The position numbers and the translations under genes are program-made. Below the pieces are notes generated by a model. It worked only from the letters and a program-made list of their open reading frames with translations. It searched no databases and was not told the origin of the DNA. From Maridesulfovibrio ferrireducens (GTDB lineage Bacteria; Desulfobacterota; Desulfovibrionia; Desulfovibrionales; Desulfovibrionaceae), in the NCBI RefSeq assembly GCF_016342405.1, contig NZ_JAEINN010000018.1, forward strand, positions 1-64,000: a stretch of DNA of 64,000 nucleotides. The letters are read 5' to 3'. Shown piece after piece: positions 1-7,804 of this stretch (positions are counted from its first letter, which is position 1; the number at the start of each line of letters is the position of its first letter).

Positions 1-300
1 ATGTTTTTGAACGGCTACCACATGCCAAGAATGAAAACGACTTAAAAGCCCTACTTCCGCAGTATATGTCAAAGAACGATTGTTGAGCGTACATAATCAG
101 AGCTTCTTTTAAAAGGTGGGCCTCTTCTGACGGTTACAATGATCTATCACAGAAGTTTTTTAGACAAACATGAAGCAGAAATTTCTTTATTCCAATATAT
201 TGAGGCCTACTACAATCGCAGAAGACGTCATTCCAGCAATGGCTGGCAGTCACCTGCTGAATTTGAAATCAACTGTCAGGAAAATGTTTTTGTGGCTTAA
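1..300 (+). pseudogene. IS3-family transposase (OrfB) C-terminal remnant
   Basis: The last 54 codons (139-300) read as the C-terminal end of an IS3-type DDE transposase: LFQYIEAYYNRRRRHSS, then WQSPAEFE, both typical of the rve integrase core end. Upstream, MSKND-C followed by a stop where a Trp is expected, and a SFFKR stretch at about 100-117, match the usual MS-K-G-CWDNA..ESFF region but lie in different frames. I therefore see at least one stop and one frameshift. The 5' part lies outside the window or is lost. It is a dead fragment, not an active transposase. Confidence 0.75.
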
Positions 301-305
301 CTAAC

Positions 306-330
306 TGTCCAGAAAAGTGTGGCAGGATCA
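306..330 (+). repeat. Probable right terminal inverted repeat of the IS3-family element
   Basis: Six bases after the transposase stop the sequence runs TGTCCAGAAAAGTGTG and ends GGCAGGATCA. Read from the outside this starts TGATCC, like the TGA-starting ends of IS3-family elements. The position directly after orfB is where the right end should be. The left end is not in the window, so the pairing cannot be confirmed. Confidence 0.55.
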
Positions 331-335
331 ACTTT

Positions 336-713
336 TTGAAAATTTATAAAAATAACTTTATTTCTTATGACAAAAAACTTAGCAACACCATTGAAGCAAG
401 GCTCATTCCTGTCAATTTCAGAATTATCCGCTGGAATACTTTGGACTGGAAAATTAAGGCTGAACAGGAATGGGAAATTCATCGCTCCATCCCTGATGGA
501 TGGGAACCGGCTGTTGATTTTGACTTGAATGTCCAAGGTCAAATCCACAGGCTTACTATACACTCAGCAACATTAATACGAGACTTGCACCCGTACTCAC
601 AAAATCTGGCACGAGAAGGAAAGAAAATTAAAGATGTCACTACCCGGATGACCATTACTTCTCGGCGTAAGATTAATCCCTCGGTCCGGTTTGAAGCTGT
701 TAAAAAAGTCTAA
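336..713 (+). CDS. Hypothetical protein, probably 5'-truncated by the IS end
   Basis: The open frame of 125 codons begins at a TTG only five bases after the IS end and stays open back through the IS end, so the original start was probably lost when the element inserted. There is no ribosome-binding site before the TTG. The protein is basic and shows no motif I recognise. The best-looking stretch is IRWNTLDWKIKAEQEWEIHR in the middle. It could be the C-terminal part of an island gene or simply a long chance frame. Confidence 0.35.
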   Translation: MKIYKNNFISYDKKLSNTIEARLIPVNFRIIRWNTLDWKIKAEQEWEIHRSIPDGWEPAVDFDLNVQGQIHRLTIHSATLIRDLHPYSQNLAREGKKIKDVTTRMTITSRRKINPSVRFEAVKKV

Positions 714-771
714 AGTACAAAACGAGCCCAATGAAGTGAGCAAAACATGAAGACCCGAAACCTCAGAAAAT

Positions 772-810
772 AAGAGCGGACATAGAGATCATCTCCCTGC
801 ATCCGCTCTT
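772..810 (-). terminator. Possible terminator of the RepA-like operon
   Basis: AAGAGCGGA (772-780) and TCCGCTCTT (802-810) form a 9-bp perfect inverted repeat with a 21-nt loop. On the minus strand the second arm runs into a TTATTTT stretch, so it could end transcription coming from the minus operon that stops at 984. The long loop and imperfect T-run make this a moderate call. Nothing else is evident in 714-983. Confidence 0.4.
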
Positions 811-983
811 CACCACTAACAAACTACGATTTATTCACCACAGCAGATTAACCACAACCTCAACATACTAAAATAAATAGATATTTTATAAAAACAGTCA
901 CGAAATAGTCATAAATTGTACAAAAACAAGCTATATACCATCATTTTTTAGGCATTATATGGCCAAAAAAAAGCATATTTGGG

Positions 984-2090
984 CTATGTGAACCGGCTGT
1001 TTACCCCCCCCATTTTACTGGCAAGGACATACCTGGTACCACTTCTATCCCCCTCTTTGTCGAGCAATTCCTCCTGAACGAGGCCCTTCAAAGCAGCGGA
1101 CACAGAACTATCAGAGTGTCCTTTTTTATCAGACTTGAAATCACCAGCCTTTATCGTTTTTCTCGTATGCGCTAATTCCATCATTTCTTCCTGCAAAGAA
1201 CTTAAACCGTATTCTTTCAGGTCAAGATCAGCCTTATAAGAACTATCCTCATGGATAACTTTTCGAGAAAAGATTCCATTATTATTCGAGTACACGACCC
1301 GAAAAGGACTCAGTTGATCCCCGTGCAAAAACCGGGAATCAACGATTTCGACATCAATAGCAGTACCCTGACTTCTATCACAGTCTTCAGGTCTTGATAA
1401 TCTGACAACCAGATCTGCGTCATCGCTGATCTTACCGGTTCCACGGATCTTACCATCCTTGTTAGTGTGATGAACAAGAATCACACTAACACCTTTAGCA
1501 TTCAATGATCGTATCCATATTTCCAGCTTACGCCAAAGCTCTGGACTTGTTTCTGCTCCAGGGGAAATCAACTTTCCCAGATTGTCGAAAAACACAACTT
1601 TGGACCTTGAGTCCTCAATCTGCTTCTGTATCCAGTTCTGATCAGCACTCTGAGAGATATCCAAAACTTTACCTATTTCACGCATAGGTATGATTCTGAT
1701 GTTTTTTGCATCCGAGTCATTACCGTAAAGAGCTTTGATATTATTCAGCCTCGACTTTATCTCATATCCGGGAAGTTCAGCATCAACAAGAAGCACGCCA
1801 CATGCCTTGGAACACTTAAACCTTGTGTCGTAATCTTTGCCAAGGGCAATTGCCATTAACAAGTCAAATGTGAAAAACGACTTTCCGGTTTTCTGAGCAC
1901 CGTGGATTACGACAAACTCGCCTGCAGCAAACAACGGATCAAGCTGGTATACTTTATTGTCAGTAGACGGCAAACTGTCGATTGAATAAATTTCTTCACG
2001 CCTAGCATCAACAACAGGAGCTGTTATACCATGATCCCGTTCAGCGATCCTGAAGAACCGCTCGACAGACTTTTCAAAAACGCCTTGCAT
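984..2090 (-). CDS. RepA-like hexameric-helicase ATPase (AAA_25/RecA-like fold)
   Basis: The 368-aa protein has a Walker A motif HGAQKTGKS at about residues 63-71, a Walker B strand VVFFDN at about 163-168, and the downstream VILVHHTNKDG...RGTG signature seen in RepA/RSF1010-type and phage-satellite replication ATPases. A C-terminal stretch (about 290-355) looks like a winged helix. An excellent ribosome-binding site (AAGGAG, 7 nt before ATG) fixes the start at 2090, which puts the first 67 bases inside the upstream primase-like gene. The role is probably helicase loading or unwinding at the origin of a plasmid-like or integrative element. The three minus-strand genes look like one operon. 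Confidence 0.75.
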   Translation of the reverse strand: MQGVFEKSVERFFRIAERDHGITAPVVDARREEIYSIDSLPSTDNKVYQLDPLFAAGEFVVIHGAQKTGKSFFTFDLLMAIALGKDYDTRFKCSKACGVLLVDAELPGYEIKSRLNNIKALYGNDSDAKNIRIIPMREIGKVLDISQSADQNWIQKQIEDSRSKVVFFDNLGKLISPGAETSPELWRKLEIWIRSLNAKGVSVILVHHTNKDGKIRGTGKISDDADLVVRLSRPEDCDRSQGTAIDVEIVDSRFLHGDQLSPFRVVYSNNNGIFSRKVIHEDSSYKADLDLKEYGLSSLQEEMMELAHTRKTIKAGDFKSDKKGHSDSSVSAALKGLVQEELLDKEGDRSGTRYVLASKMGGVNSRFT

Positions 2091-3124
2091 TTAATATCTC
2101 CTTTATTAATGAAGTTTGTATTAACTCCAAGTTCCTGAAGCCTTTGATAAAGACGCTTACCTAACTCCATTGAAACTCGACTATGTGTATCGTAGCAATA
2201 GGACACTTCCCGGCCTTTAATAATTTTCCAGTCGATTTCAGAACAGAATGAGAGTTCGCCAGACCACGTAGAAATGAATTCCAACGAATCTTTCAAACGC
2301 CACGCTTCATGCAAATCGCTATAGATTCGCACGGGCAGGTCTCGCTTGTTGTACAACCTGTCTAGATTGAAGATTATCGATGAAGCCGGGGGAGCTACAA
2401 ACTCCCACCTATAACCACCCTGAACACCTGCATGTTGACATGTCCTAAGGAGAAGAACCTGCTCACGGCTAGACGATTTTTTCCAACAACAAACGGAAAA
2501 GGAGGGCCTCCCATACGGATTTAAAAAAGGATAAACCCACCCGGGGGGGCCCAAAACAGGATGACGAATGCAGCCCACATATTCGACCTCATAAGGATCT
2601 GAAATAAACTTAAATCCAGAAACTCTTTGTATTTGCCGTACAGAACTCTGATGGATATCTATGCAGCCATATCTTGCAAGTTCAACAAATGCGTTTTCGT
2701 ATGAACACCCTTTAATATGCTGCGTTAGAGCCAAGATTCCATTACGATAAGAAGGCTGACAACCATATGCATAGGGTTCCATCCACCACTCACCAGACCA
2801 GTGATAAACGTTCCGTGTTCTGATTTGAGGCTGTCCCATACTACCATAAGAAAAATAGCACGATTCCTGTTCTCTATAACACTCATTAAAAGGCTTCAGA
2901 ACATACGAGATATAGCCATCGCTAAAAATATTCCCATTCTTTCGTCCTGCGGGAATCAATTTTTCAAGAATAGGCAGAGGATTAAACTCAGAGGACATAT
3001 AAACTTCATCAAGTTTACGGACAATATCCTGCACGCTTTGTCTTGGGTCTTTAATTCGCAGTTCAAGCGATTCACACGTTATATCCGGCATAGAAAGGAT
3101 ACTGGAAGCAAACATATTAGACAT
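2024..3124 (-). CDS. Primase-like/Toprim-like replication protein of the island
   Basis: The protein is 366 aa from the ATG at 3124; a GTG two codons earlier is possible. I assign a primase-like role mainly from context, since it sits between an AlpA-type regulator and a RepA-like ATPase, the usual order in satellite and ICE replication modules. Features in the sequence: an aromatic-rich middle with PFLNPYGRPSFSVCCWK, a VRIYSDLHEAWRLKDSLEF stretch resembling a Toprim-like core, and a following SYCYDTHS. I see no clear zinc finger. The start overlaps the upstream gene by 8 nt and the 3' end overlaps the ATPase gene by 67 nt, so translation is probably coupled. Confidence 0.5.
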   Translation of the reverse strand: MSNMFASSILSMPDITCESLELRIKDPRQSVQDIVRKLDEVYMSSEFNPLPILEKLIPAGRKNGNIFSDGYISYVLKPFNECYREQESCYFSYGSMGQPQIRTRNVYHWSGEWWMEPYAYGCQPSYRNGILALTQHIKGCSYENAFVELARYGCIDIHQSSVRQIQRVSGFKFISDPYEVEYVGCIRHPVLGPPGWVYPFLNPYGRPSFSVCCWKKSSSREQVLLLRTCQHAGVQGGYRWEFVAPPASSIIFNLDRLYNKRDLPVRIYSDLHEAWRLKDSLEFISTWSGELSFCSEIDWKIIKGREVSYCYDTHSRVSMELGKRLYQRLQELGVNTNFINKGDIKCKAFLKSLSSGSSGSLNGIMV

Positions 3125-3326
3125 GGCCACCCCCCACCCTTTCTACATTAGGATCCACCCTGTGACACATAACAAACTTTTCGACATCTTCGACGAGGTA
3201 GCGAACAGATTTCCCTAGCTTCACATAAGGCATTCCACGCCTGAAATGGCGATCTTTCCTGATTTTAGAAAGGGAGTAGCCAGTCATTTCAGAGACCTTC
3301 TTCTCATTCAACAATTGTAAAGACAT
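3117..3326 (-). CDS. AlpA/excisionase-like helix-turn-helix protein
   Basis: The 69-aa protein starts MSLQLLNEKKVSEMTGYSLS and continues KIRKDRHF..GMPYVKLGKSVRYLVEDVEKFV. This is the compact MerR-like HTH_17/AlpA layout (helix-turn-helix, then the G-x-VRY strand and a short helix). It has a good ribosome-binding site (GGAGG before ATG 3326). Proteins of this family act as regulators or recombination directionality factors in prophages and genomic islands. As first gene of the minus operon it probably controls the replication module or excision. Confidence 0.75.
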   Translation of the reverse strand: MSLQLLNEKKVSEMTGYSLSKIRKDRHFRRGMPYVKLGKSVRYLVEDVEKFVMCHRVDPNVERVGGGHV

Positions 3327-3839
3327 AATTTTACCCTCCAGTTACATTTTTTTGAACACAGAGGACAAGCTAGGGTAGTTAAGAAAAAGACTCTTTGGCG
3401 AGAAAATGGAAAAAATGAAAAACGATCATCCCTGGGGACAACCGTTCTATAATAGGCTCTACTCACGCCACATTTTATTACCTTCTATATACCGCTATAA
3501 ACGTCGCAATGATCCGTATTTATATCCTTAGATACGTTAAGCATGACTCTTGTTATGAGCTGATTTAAACAGGCTGAGGAAATAGTCGAGACAGTAAACA
3601 TACTTGGCAACTGTTGTGACAATGAAGGTATTGATGCAGCAATGTTCGGACTTAAAGGAGCTCTTGATAAAGCATACTCCAGATTGAAGAAATCAAATAG
3701 ACCCGTATGGACGGTTTCGAAATACCTAAGCACTTACTGCTAGCCACAATGACAAACGTTGTCCGAGAACCGCTGAACATGCTTTAAAAGTTAAGCGTAT
3801 TAGTGTAGAATCCAGCCGCTGGCATCGATGATTATGACT
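3327..3839. other. Gene-free stretch with debris of unidentified coding sequence
   Basis: No intact gene is visible. At 3564-3743 a plus-strand frame of 60 codons (FKQAEEIVETVNILGNC...ALDKAYSRLKKS, ending at TAG) reads like part of a real soluble helical protein, but it follows directly on an in-frame TGA and has no start. A second fragment at about 3735-3830 (EHALKVKRISVESSRWHR) is in another frame. I cannot name either. They look like remains of decayed island genes next to the SbcC remnant. Confidence 0.45.
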
Positions 3840-4042
3840 ACGATCAGGGTGAAGTCGCATTCGACCTAACATTTGCCATTGATCCCAAAATGGAGCTTGC
3901 CGCACATGGAAACATTGTCTGACCTGCAGCAGGGCGGCAAACTGATCGGAATCATCTCCCACGTATCTACACTGAAAAAAAGAATCAGCCCCAGATAACC
4001 ATCACACCTGCCTCCGGCGGCCGCAGTTCACTGTCCGGCTCG
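3840..4042 (+). pseudogene. Remnant of the C-terminal end of SbcC-type exonuclease ATPase
   Basis: METLSDLQQGGKLIGIISHV at 3906-3965 is a near-consensus match to the end of SbcC (D/ETLS.LQ..GK.IGIISHVE.LKERI). After a one-base frameshift near 3990 it continues QITITPASGGRSSLSG, the usual SbcC tail. In a third frame just upstream, AIDPKMELAA fits the ALDPE.LE.A stretch after the Walker B. Only about 65 codons survive and the frame is broken at least twice. The last frame reads openly into the DUF262 gene, so the remnant lies directly upstream of it. Confidence 0.7.
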
Positions 4043-4078
4043 GTGAGTAAAAAGGTGGTTAAAAATGAAGGATATGTT

Positions 4079-5917
4079 ATGGATAAACAGACTCTAAGCA
4101 TCTTATTTAGCGGGAAAATTTTCAAAATACCTAATTATCAAAGAGGATACGCCTGGAAAGAAAAGCAATGGAACGAATTAATTGAAGATATTGATGCTCT
4201 TGTTACGGATGAGAGAGTCAAATCACATTATACAGGTACCGTTGTTACCTTTTCCCCCAAGGACAACACAGCTGTTTACAACCGGAAGCCTGTGAAAGTT
4301 GTTGATGTCGTTGACGGGCAACAACGCCTGACTACTGTATGTCTTTATGTTGCTGCCATTATTAGAGCTTTGGTTGCAAATGGGGAGCCTGACTATGCAC
4401 AGGACATCCCTGAATTTCTATATCACGATACTACCTGCCGCCTAACCTTGAACAATTCCACTGATGATCTTTTTTATCAATTGATTAAAGATGGAAAGCC
4501 AAGAAGTGAGGTAGCAACACCTCATCAAAAACGTCTAGTTGCAGCTTCTGAAAAGTTCTCAGGTTATATCGAAAAGCAATTGAACGACAAAAACAGAGGG
4601 ATCGAGCATTTAAAACAACTCTTCGCGGCAATAACGGGTAGCCTAGTGTTTACCTATTACACCATTGAAGAAGAGTGTGAAATCGGAATGACATTTGAAC
4701 TGATGAATTCTCGCGGAAAAGGACTTTCCATTCTTGAACTGTTGAAAAACTATCTCATGCATTGGATATCAAGGAATGGAACAGATGAAGAGAGAAAGCC
4801 GCTAACTGACATTGTCAATAGTGCATGGAGAGATACATACAGCAATATAGGAAAATCCTCTGGAAGCGATGAGCAATGTCTCCGAGTTGCTTGGATTTTG
4901 TATTGCCATCATCTGCCAAAAAACTGGAAGGGTTACGATGGATTTAAATCAAAACAATATATTCCGCTTAGGGAGTTTTCTGTTAAAAGGAGAGACGAGG
5001 TAAAAGACTTCCTTGCATCTTTTACTAATGGCCTTGCTGAGATATCTAAGCATTACAGTGTAATTGTCTCGCCTGCACAAAACAATACACGGAGTAACCG
5101 TGAGCTGGATTGGCTTACAAAAATTCACAACACTGGTAATATTGCCAATTTCCTTCCTCTTATGATAGCTGCACGCATTCTCTGTGAAGACAAAAAGATT
5201 GATGAAGATTTGTATGTCAAGTTGCTTGAATCATTAGAGTGTTTTGCATTCAGGGTCTTTTTGATTGAAGGAAAGAGAAGCAATGCGGGTAAATCGAGCT
5301 TTTATCGCTGGGGTAAAGAACTTTTCAAGAATGAGCATTCAGCAGAAGATATTGTCAGCTTTGTACACAGCCTAATTCGATACTATTCACCTGAAAACGA
5401 GTTTGTTGAAAAGTTGAACAAGCCATCAAGTTGGTACTCTCGACGTCATTCGCTCAAGTACACACTTTTTGAATACGAAAAGCATCTTTTGGATAGCGAG
5501 AGTAAGGGCCAAAAACCACGGGTAACGTGGGCGGATTTATCCAGACATTCAACTATTGAGCATATTTTACCGCAAACTCCAAAGAAAGACTCTCACTGGC
5601 TCAAAGTTTGGAATGTTGATGATATTAATAAATACCTCCATGATATAGGGAACCTAGTTCTCACAAGAGATAACTCAAGCTATTTGAATTTTGAGTTCGT
5701 TAGAAAAAAAGGCGATGTAGGTACTGGTGTTGGATACAGCAATTCCGATATCAGGCAGGAACGAAAAATAGCAACATTCCTTGAATGGGATAAGAAAGCA
5801 GTTGAGACTCGTCGAACAGAATTAGTTAAATGGATAACCTGCCGATGGAAGACTGTTGAGGTTGTAGCCGCATCTGACGTGGATGAAGATGCTGATGAAG
5901 AGCTAATCAGTGAATGA
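4079..5917 (+). CDS. DUF262-DUF1524 protein, GmrSD-type restriction/defence nuclease
   Basis: The protein is 612 aa. I chose ATG 4079 because GAAGGA lies 6 nt upstream; the frame stays open further 5' only because it runs into SbcC debris. The N-terminal DUF262 (GmrS-like) domain shows IPNYQRGYAWKEKQW (about 17-31) and the hallmark DGQQRLTT (about 79-86), used for nucleotide-dependent action. The C-terminal DUF1524 (GmrD-like) HNH domain shows STIEHILPQ with the His at about 495, followed by GNLVLTRDNSSYLN. The family includes modification-dependent type IV restriction enzymes such as GmrSD of E. coli and the related BrxU. The motif residues are intact, so it should be active. It is first in an operon with a decayed ADP-ribosylglycohydrolase and a nuclease-like gene. 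Confidence 0.85.
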   Translation: MDKQTLSILFSGKIFKIPNYQRGYAWKEKQWNELIEDIDALVTDERVKSHYTGTVVTFSPKDNTAVYNRKPVKVVDVVDGQQRLTTVCLYVAAIIRALVANGEPDYAQDIPEFLYHDTTCRLTLNNSTDDLFYQLIKDGKPRSEVATPHQKRLVAASEKFSGYIEKQLNDKNRGIEHLKQLFAAITGSLVFTYYTIEEECEIGMTFELMNSRGKGLSILELLKNYLMHWISRNGTDEERKPLTDIVNSAWRDTYSNIGKSSGSDEQCLRVAWILYCHHLPKNWKGYDGFKSKQYIPLREFSVKRRDEVKDFLASFTNGLAEISKHYSVIVSPAQNNTRSNRELDWLTKIHNTGNIANFLPLMIAARILCEDKKIDEDLYVKLLESLECFAFRVFLIEGKRSNAGKSSFYRWGKELFKNEHSAEDIVSFVHSLIRYYSPENEFVEKLNKPSSWYSRRHSLKYTLFEYEKHLLDSESKGQKPRVTWADLSRHSTIEHILPQTPKKDSHWLKVWNVDDINKYLHDIGNLVLTRDNSSYLNFEFVRKKGDVGTGVGYSNSDIRQERKIATFLEWDKKAVETRRTELVKWITCRWKTVEVVAASDVDEDADEELISE

Positions 5918-5921
5918 CTAT

Positions 5922-6423
5922 ATGTCTGATGTTATAAATCGAACCCAAGACTGCTTGGTTGGCCAGTTCGCCGGTGATGTGCTGGTAAGTCTGGTTAAGT
6001 TCCAGTCCCCGGATGGTGTACGAGAACTGGCGAGATGGCGAGACATGAAATACTATTGCAGGTCAGCCTACCGATGAGTCCGAGATGAGTCTGCACCTTG
6101 CCCGAATGCTGGTGAAAATGGGTTCGCATGATCCGAAGACAGCACGTAAGGAATATCAATCAGGTCAATAGAGCCATGATGCGATCAGCCCGCTCGGTAT
6201 CTTCGGAACCGTATTTAAACTGAATCGGGTGGTTGAATAGGCATGAGGGACACTGTTAGGCGCTGTGTACGGTCGAAAGACTATTCCGGCCCAGTTTTAA
6301 CTCGACTCCCTGCAAAACTGCACAGAGACCGGATATCTGCAAGTACGCCATCCTCGCCCGGAATGCTTCTGGCCGGTTGATGTTCTGGAGCGGTTTGGGC
6401 GGTTGATGGAGAAAAGAACATGA
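5922..6423 (+). pseudogene. Decayed ADP-ribosylglycohydrolase (DraG-like) gene
   Basis: The ATG lies 4 nt after the DUF262 stop and begins MSDVINRTQDCLVGQFAGDV...LVKFQSPDGVREL, a typical ADP-ribosylglycohydrolase N-terminus. The frame breaks and resumes as GQPTDESEMSLHLARMLV, the metal-binding T-D-(D/E)-(S/T)-E-M motif. Another frame gives AISPLGIFG at 6181-6207, a second family hallmark. The rest jumps to GTLLGAVYGRKTIPAQF, a stop, and RPECFWPVDVLERFGRLM, matching the C-terminal end. It carries several frameshifts, a stop and a large internal deletion, and cannot make an enzyme. Its last codons overlap the next gene (ATGA at 6420), so this was once the middle gene of the operon. Confidence 0.8.
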
Positions 6424-7061
6424 ATTTATTAGAAGGTAGCTTTGAAGAAAGGCTTAGGAAGATTATCTCATTTGCATGGCAGGTTTTTATGGAAAAAACA
6501 GGCACGGACTTGTTGCCGATTACCAAAGAAGCATCAATGCAGTTGCAGTATTCGTATATTTTACAACAGGTTATTCCTCTAATCTGTTTCCATGAAAATG
6601 AAACCGTAAAAATTGAACTGGAAACAGGTGTCACAGTTAATGGCAGGAGCCGTGAAATCGATTTAATATTAGACGGAATTAACTCTCAAGGCTGTCACAG
6701 AATCGCTGTCGAAATGAAGTGTTATCGGACACTTGCCTCGTCAGGAGGAAAGCGTGGGGCCACTGATATTTTCATGAAGGATGTCTATGAGGACCTGAGC
6801 TTATTGGAAGAGTATTGTAACTATGCCGGTTTTAATCGTGGTGTCGCCTTGGTTATGAACGATATGGAACGACTTGTATCTCCAAAGAAAAAAGATGGAA
6901 AATGTTGGGACTATGATATTTCACATGGCACCCAAATAAGTGATGTACATCTGACAACTCCGATTGGGGGGAAACAAATCAATATTCGGCTCAACAAAAC
7001 ATACGATTTTATATGGGTCCAAAAGGGTCAATTTTGGTTTTTGGAAAATGAAGGATTGTAG
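6420..7061 (+). CDS. PD-(D/E)XK-like nuclease, probable restriction/defence protein
   Basis: This 213-aa soluble protein has a good ribosome-binding site (GGAG, 8 nt before ATG 6420). A helical N-terminus (1-55) leads to a candidate nuclease core: Asp81 in SREIDLIL, then Glu98-x-Lys100 in RIAVEMKCYR, which is the D-(x)n-ExK pattern on adjacent beta strands. A later helical region follows (DIFMKDVYEDLSLLEEYC, about 116-133) and another strand, GVALVMND. I infer a Mg-dependent nuclease; no family name is certain. The start overlaps the decayed ADP-ribosylglycohydrolase gene by 4 nt, so it belongs to the DUF262 operon. Confidence 0.6.
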   Translation: MNLLEGSFEERLRKIISFAWQVFMEKTGTDLLPITKEASMQLQYSYILQQVIPLICFHENETVKIELETGVTVNGRSREIDLILDGINSQGCHRIAVEMKCYRTLASSGGKRGATDIFMKDVYEDLSLLEEYCNYAGFNRGVALVMNDMERLVSPKKKDGKCWDYDISHGTQISDVHLTTPIGGKQINIRLNKTYDFIWVQKGQFWFLENEGL

Positions 7062-7426
7062 GGATTTGGCCAATCTAACTTGACCTAGAGAGTCGGCTGG
7101 CTTTGCTACTTCCGAACTAACAAGTCTGAGGAACTTCAAAAAAAACTAAATAAACACCGAATTCCCGTTCAGATTTGGAAGGTACCGAGACAACGGTGCG
7201 GCAATGCAAGGCAGATAAAGGCCCCAAAAAAGACCTTAGACTTCTATAAAATGTTTGACGTTGAAATACACTCACAAGTCAGCAAACACATGAGAAGTCC
7301 AATTAAGACCCATGGATACTGAAATCCAGCAATTAAATCTTAATCACAATCAGGATGCCCCATAAGTCTTTCCTTCCATTTTCCTCATTTTCACCCCAAA
7401 GGTTGGACATACGGTTGGACACAAAA
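7062..7426. other. Non-coding end of the island; no integrase gene seen
   Basis: I find no supported gene in either direction between the nuclease gene and the tRNA terminator. An integrase is often found beside the tRNA end of such islands, but no tyrosine-recombinase motif (R..HxxR..Y) is recognisable in any frame here. The only structure is the GGTTGGACA direct repeat at 7401-7421. Confidence 0.4.
7401..7421. repeat. Direct repeat GGTTGGACA x2
   Basis: GGTTGGACA occurs at 7401-7409 and 7413-7421, 12 bp apart, about 50 bp from the 3' end of the tRNA-Arg gene. The period and position would suit integrase or excisionase arm-type sites of an element using this tRNA, but this is inference from position alone. 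Confidence 0.35.
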
Positions 7427-7459
7427 AAAGGTTTACAACAATATATGTCGTAAACCTTT
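7427..7459 (-). terminator. Rho-independent terminator of tRNA-Arg
   Basis: AAAGGTTTAC (7427-7436) and GTAAACCTTT (7450-7459) pair over 10 bp. On the minus strand the second arm is followed by a T-run (7429-7423). It lies 9 nt beyond the tRNA CCA end and so ends the tRNA transcript. Confidence 0.8.
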
Positions 7460-7467
7460 GATTTATA

Positions 7468-7544
7468 TGGTGACCCCGAAAGGAATCGAACCTTTGACAC
7501 CAAGATTAGGAATCTTGCGCTCTATCCGACTGAGCTACGGGGCC
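7468..7544 (-). tRNA. tRNA-Arg (anticodon CCT)
   Basis: The 77-nt minus-strand cloverleaf has acceptor arm GGCCCCG/CGGGGTC with one G-U pair, D arm TAGCTCAGTCGGATAGAGC, anticodon stem CAAGA/TCTTG around loop TTCCTAA (anticodon CCT), T arm GGTTCGATTCC, and an encoded CCA at 7470-7468. It reads AGG codons. tRNA 3' ends are common integration targets, and accessory genes lie directly on its 3' side. Confidence 0.93.
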
Positions 7545-7772
7545 ACTTTATATGAAAACAGGCCGGATAAAGTTATTACCCGCCTGAGCTGAGAAGATAT
7601 ATACAAGTCGGTTTTCTATTGCAAGATTTTTCTTATATTATTTCCAATAAGTCTCAAACTGCGCCACCTCTTTTAAATAGTTCAACATACCGACATAATT
7701 CTTATATAAAAAGTGATTATCTATGTCGCATTTTGTTGACAGCGGTATTTTTTCATGCAAATGAAGCAGCAG

Positions 7773-7787
7773 CTTAACAGTGTTAAG
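7773..7787. promoter_or_regulatory. Palindromic operator candidate of the TetR gene
   Basis: CTTAACA-G-TGTTAAG is a perfect 15-bp palindrome 17 bp before the TetR start codon and overlapping the leader. A TTGACA lies at 7736-7741, although no convincing -10 follows. Position and symmetry fit an autoregulatory TetR site. Confidence 0.55.
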
Positions 7788-7804
7788 TGATGGAGATTTA
7801 CTAG

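Noticed and set aside
3485-3962. Minus-strand open frames of 78-82 codons
   Set aside because: They have no ribosome site or family signal, and the plus strand in the same place carries recognisable gene debris.
6281-6634. Minus-strand 117-codon frame across the nuclease start
   Set aside because: It is opposite a plus gene with a motif and ribosome site; no signal of its own.
7062-7426. Integrase remnant next to the tRNA
   Set aside because: No tyrosine-recombinase motifs in any frame; only short unrelated frames.
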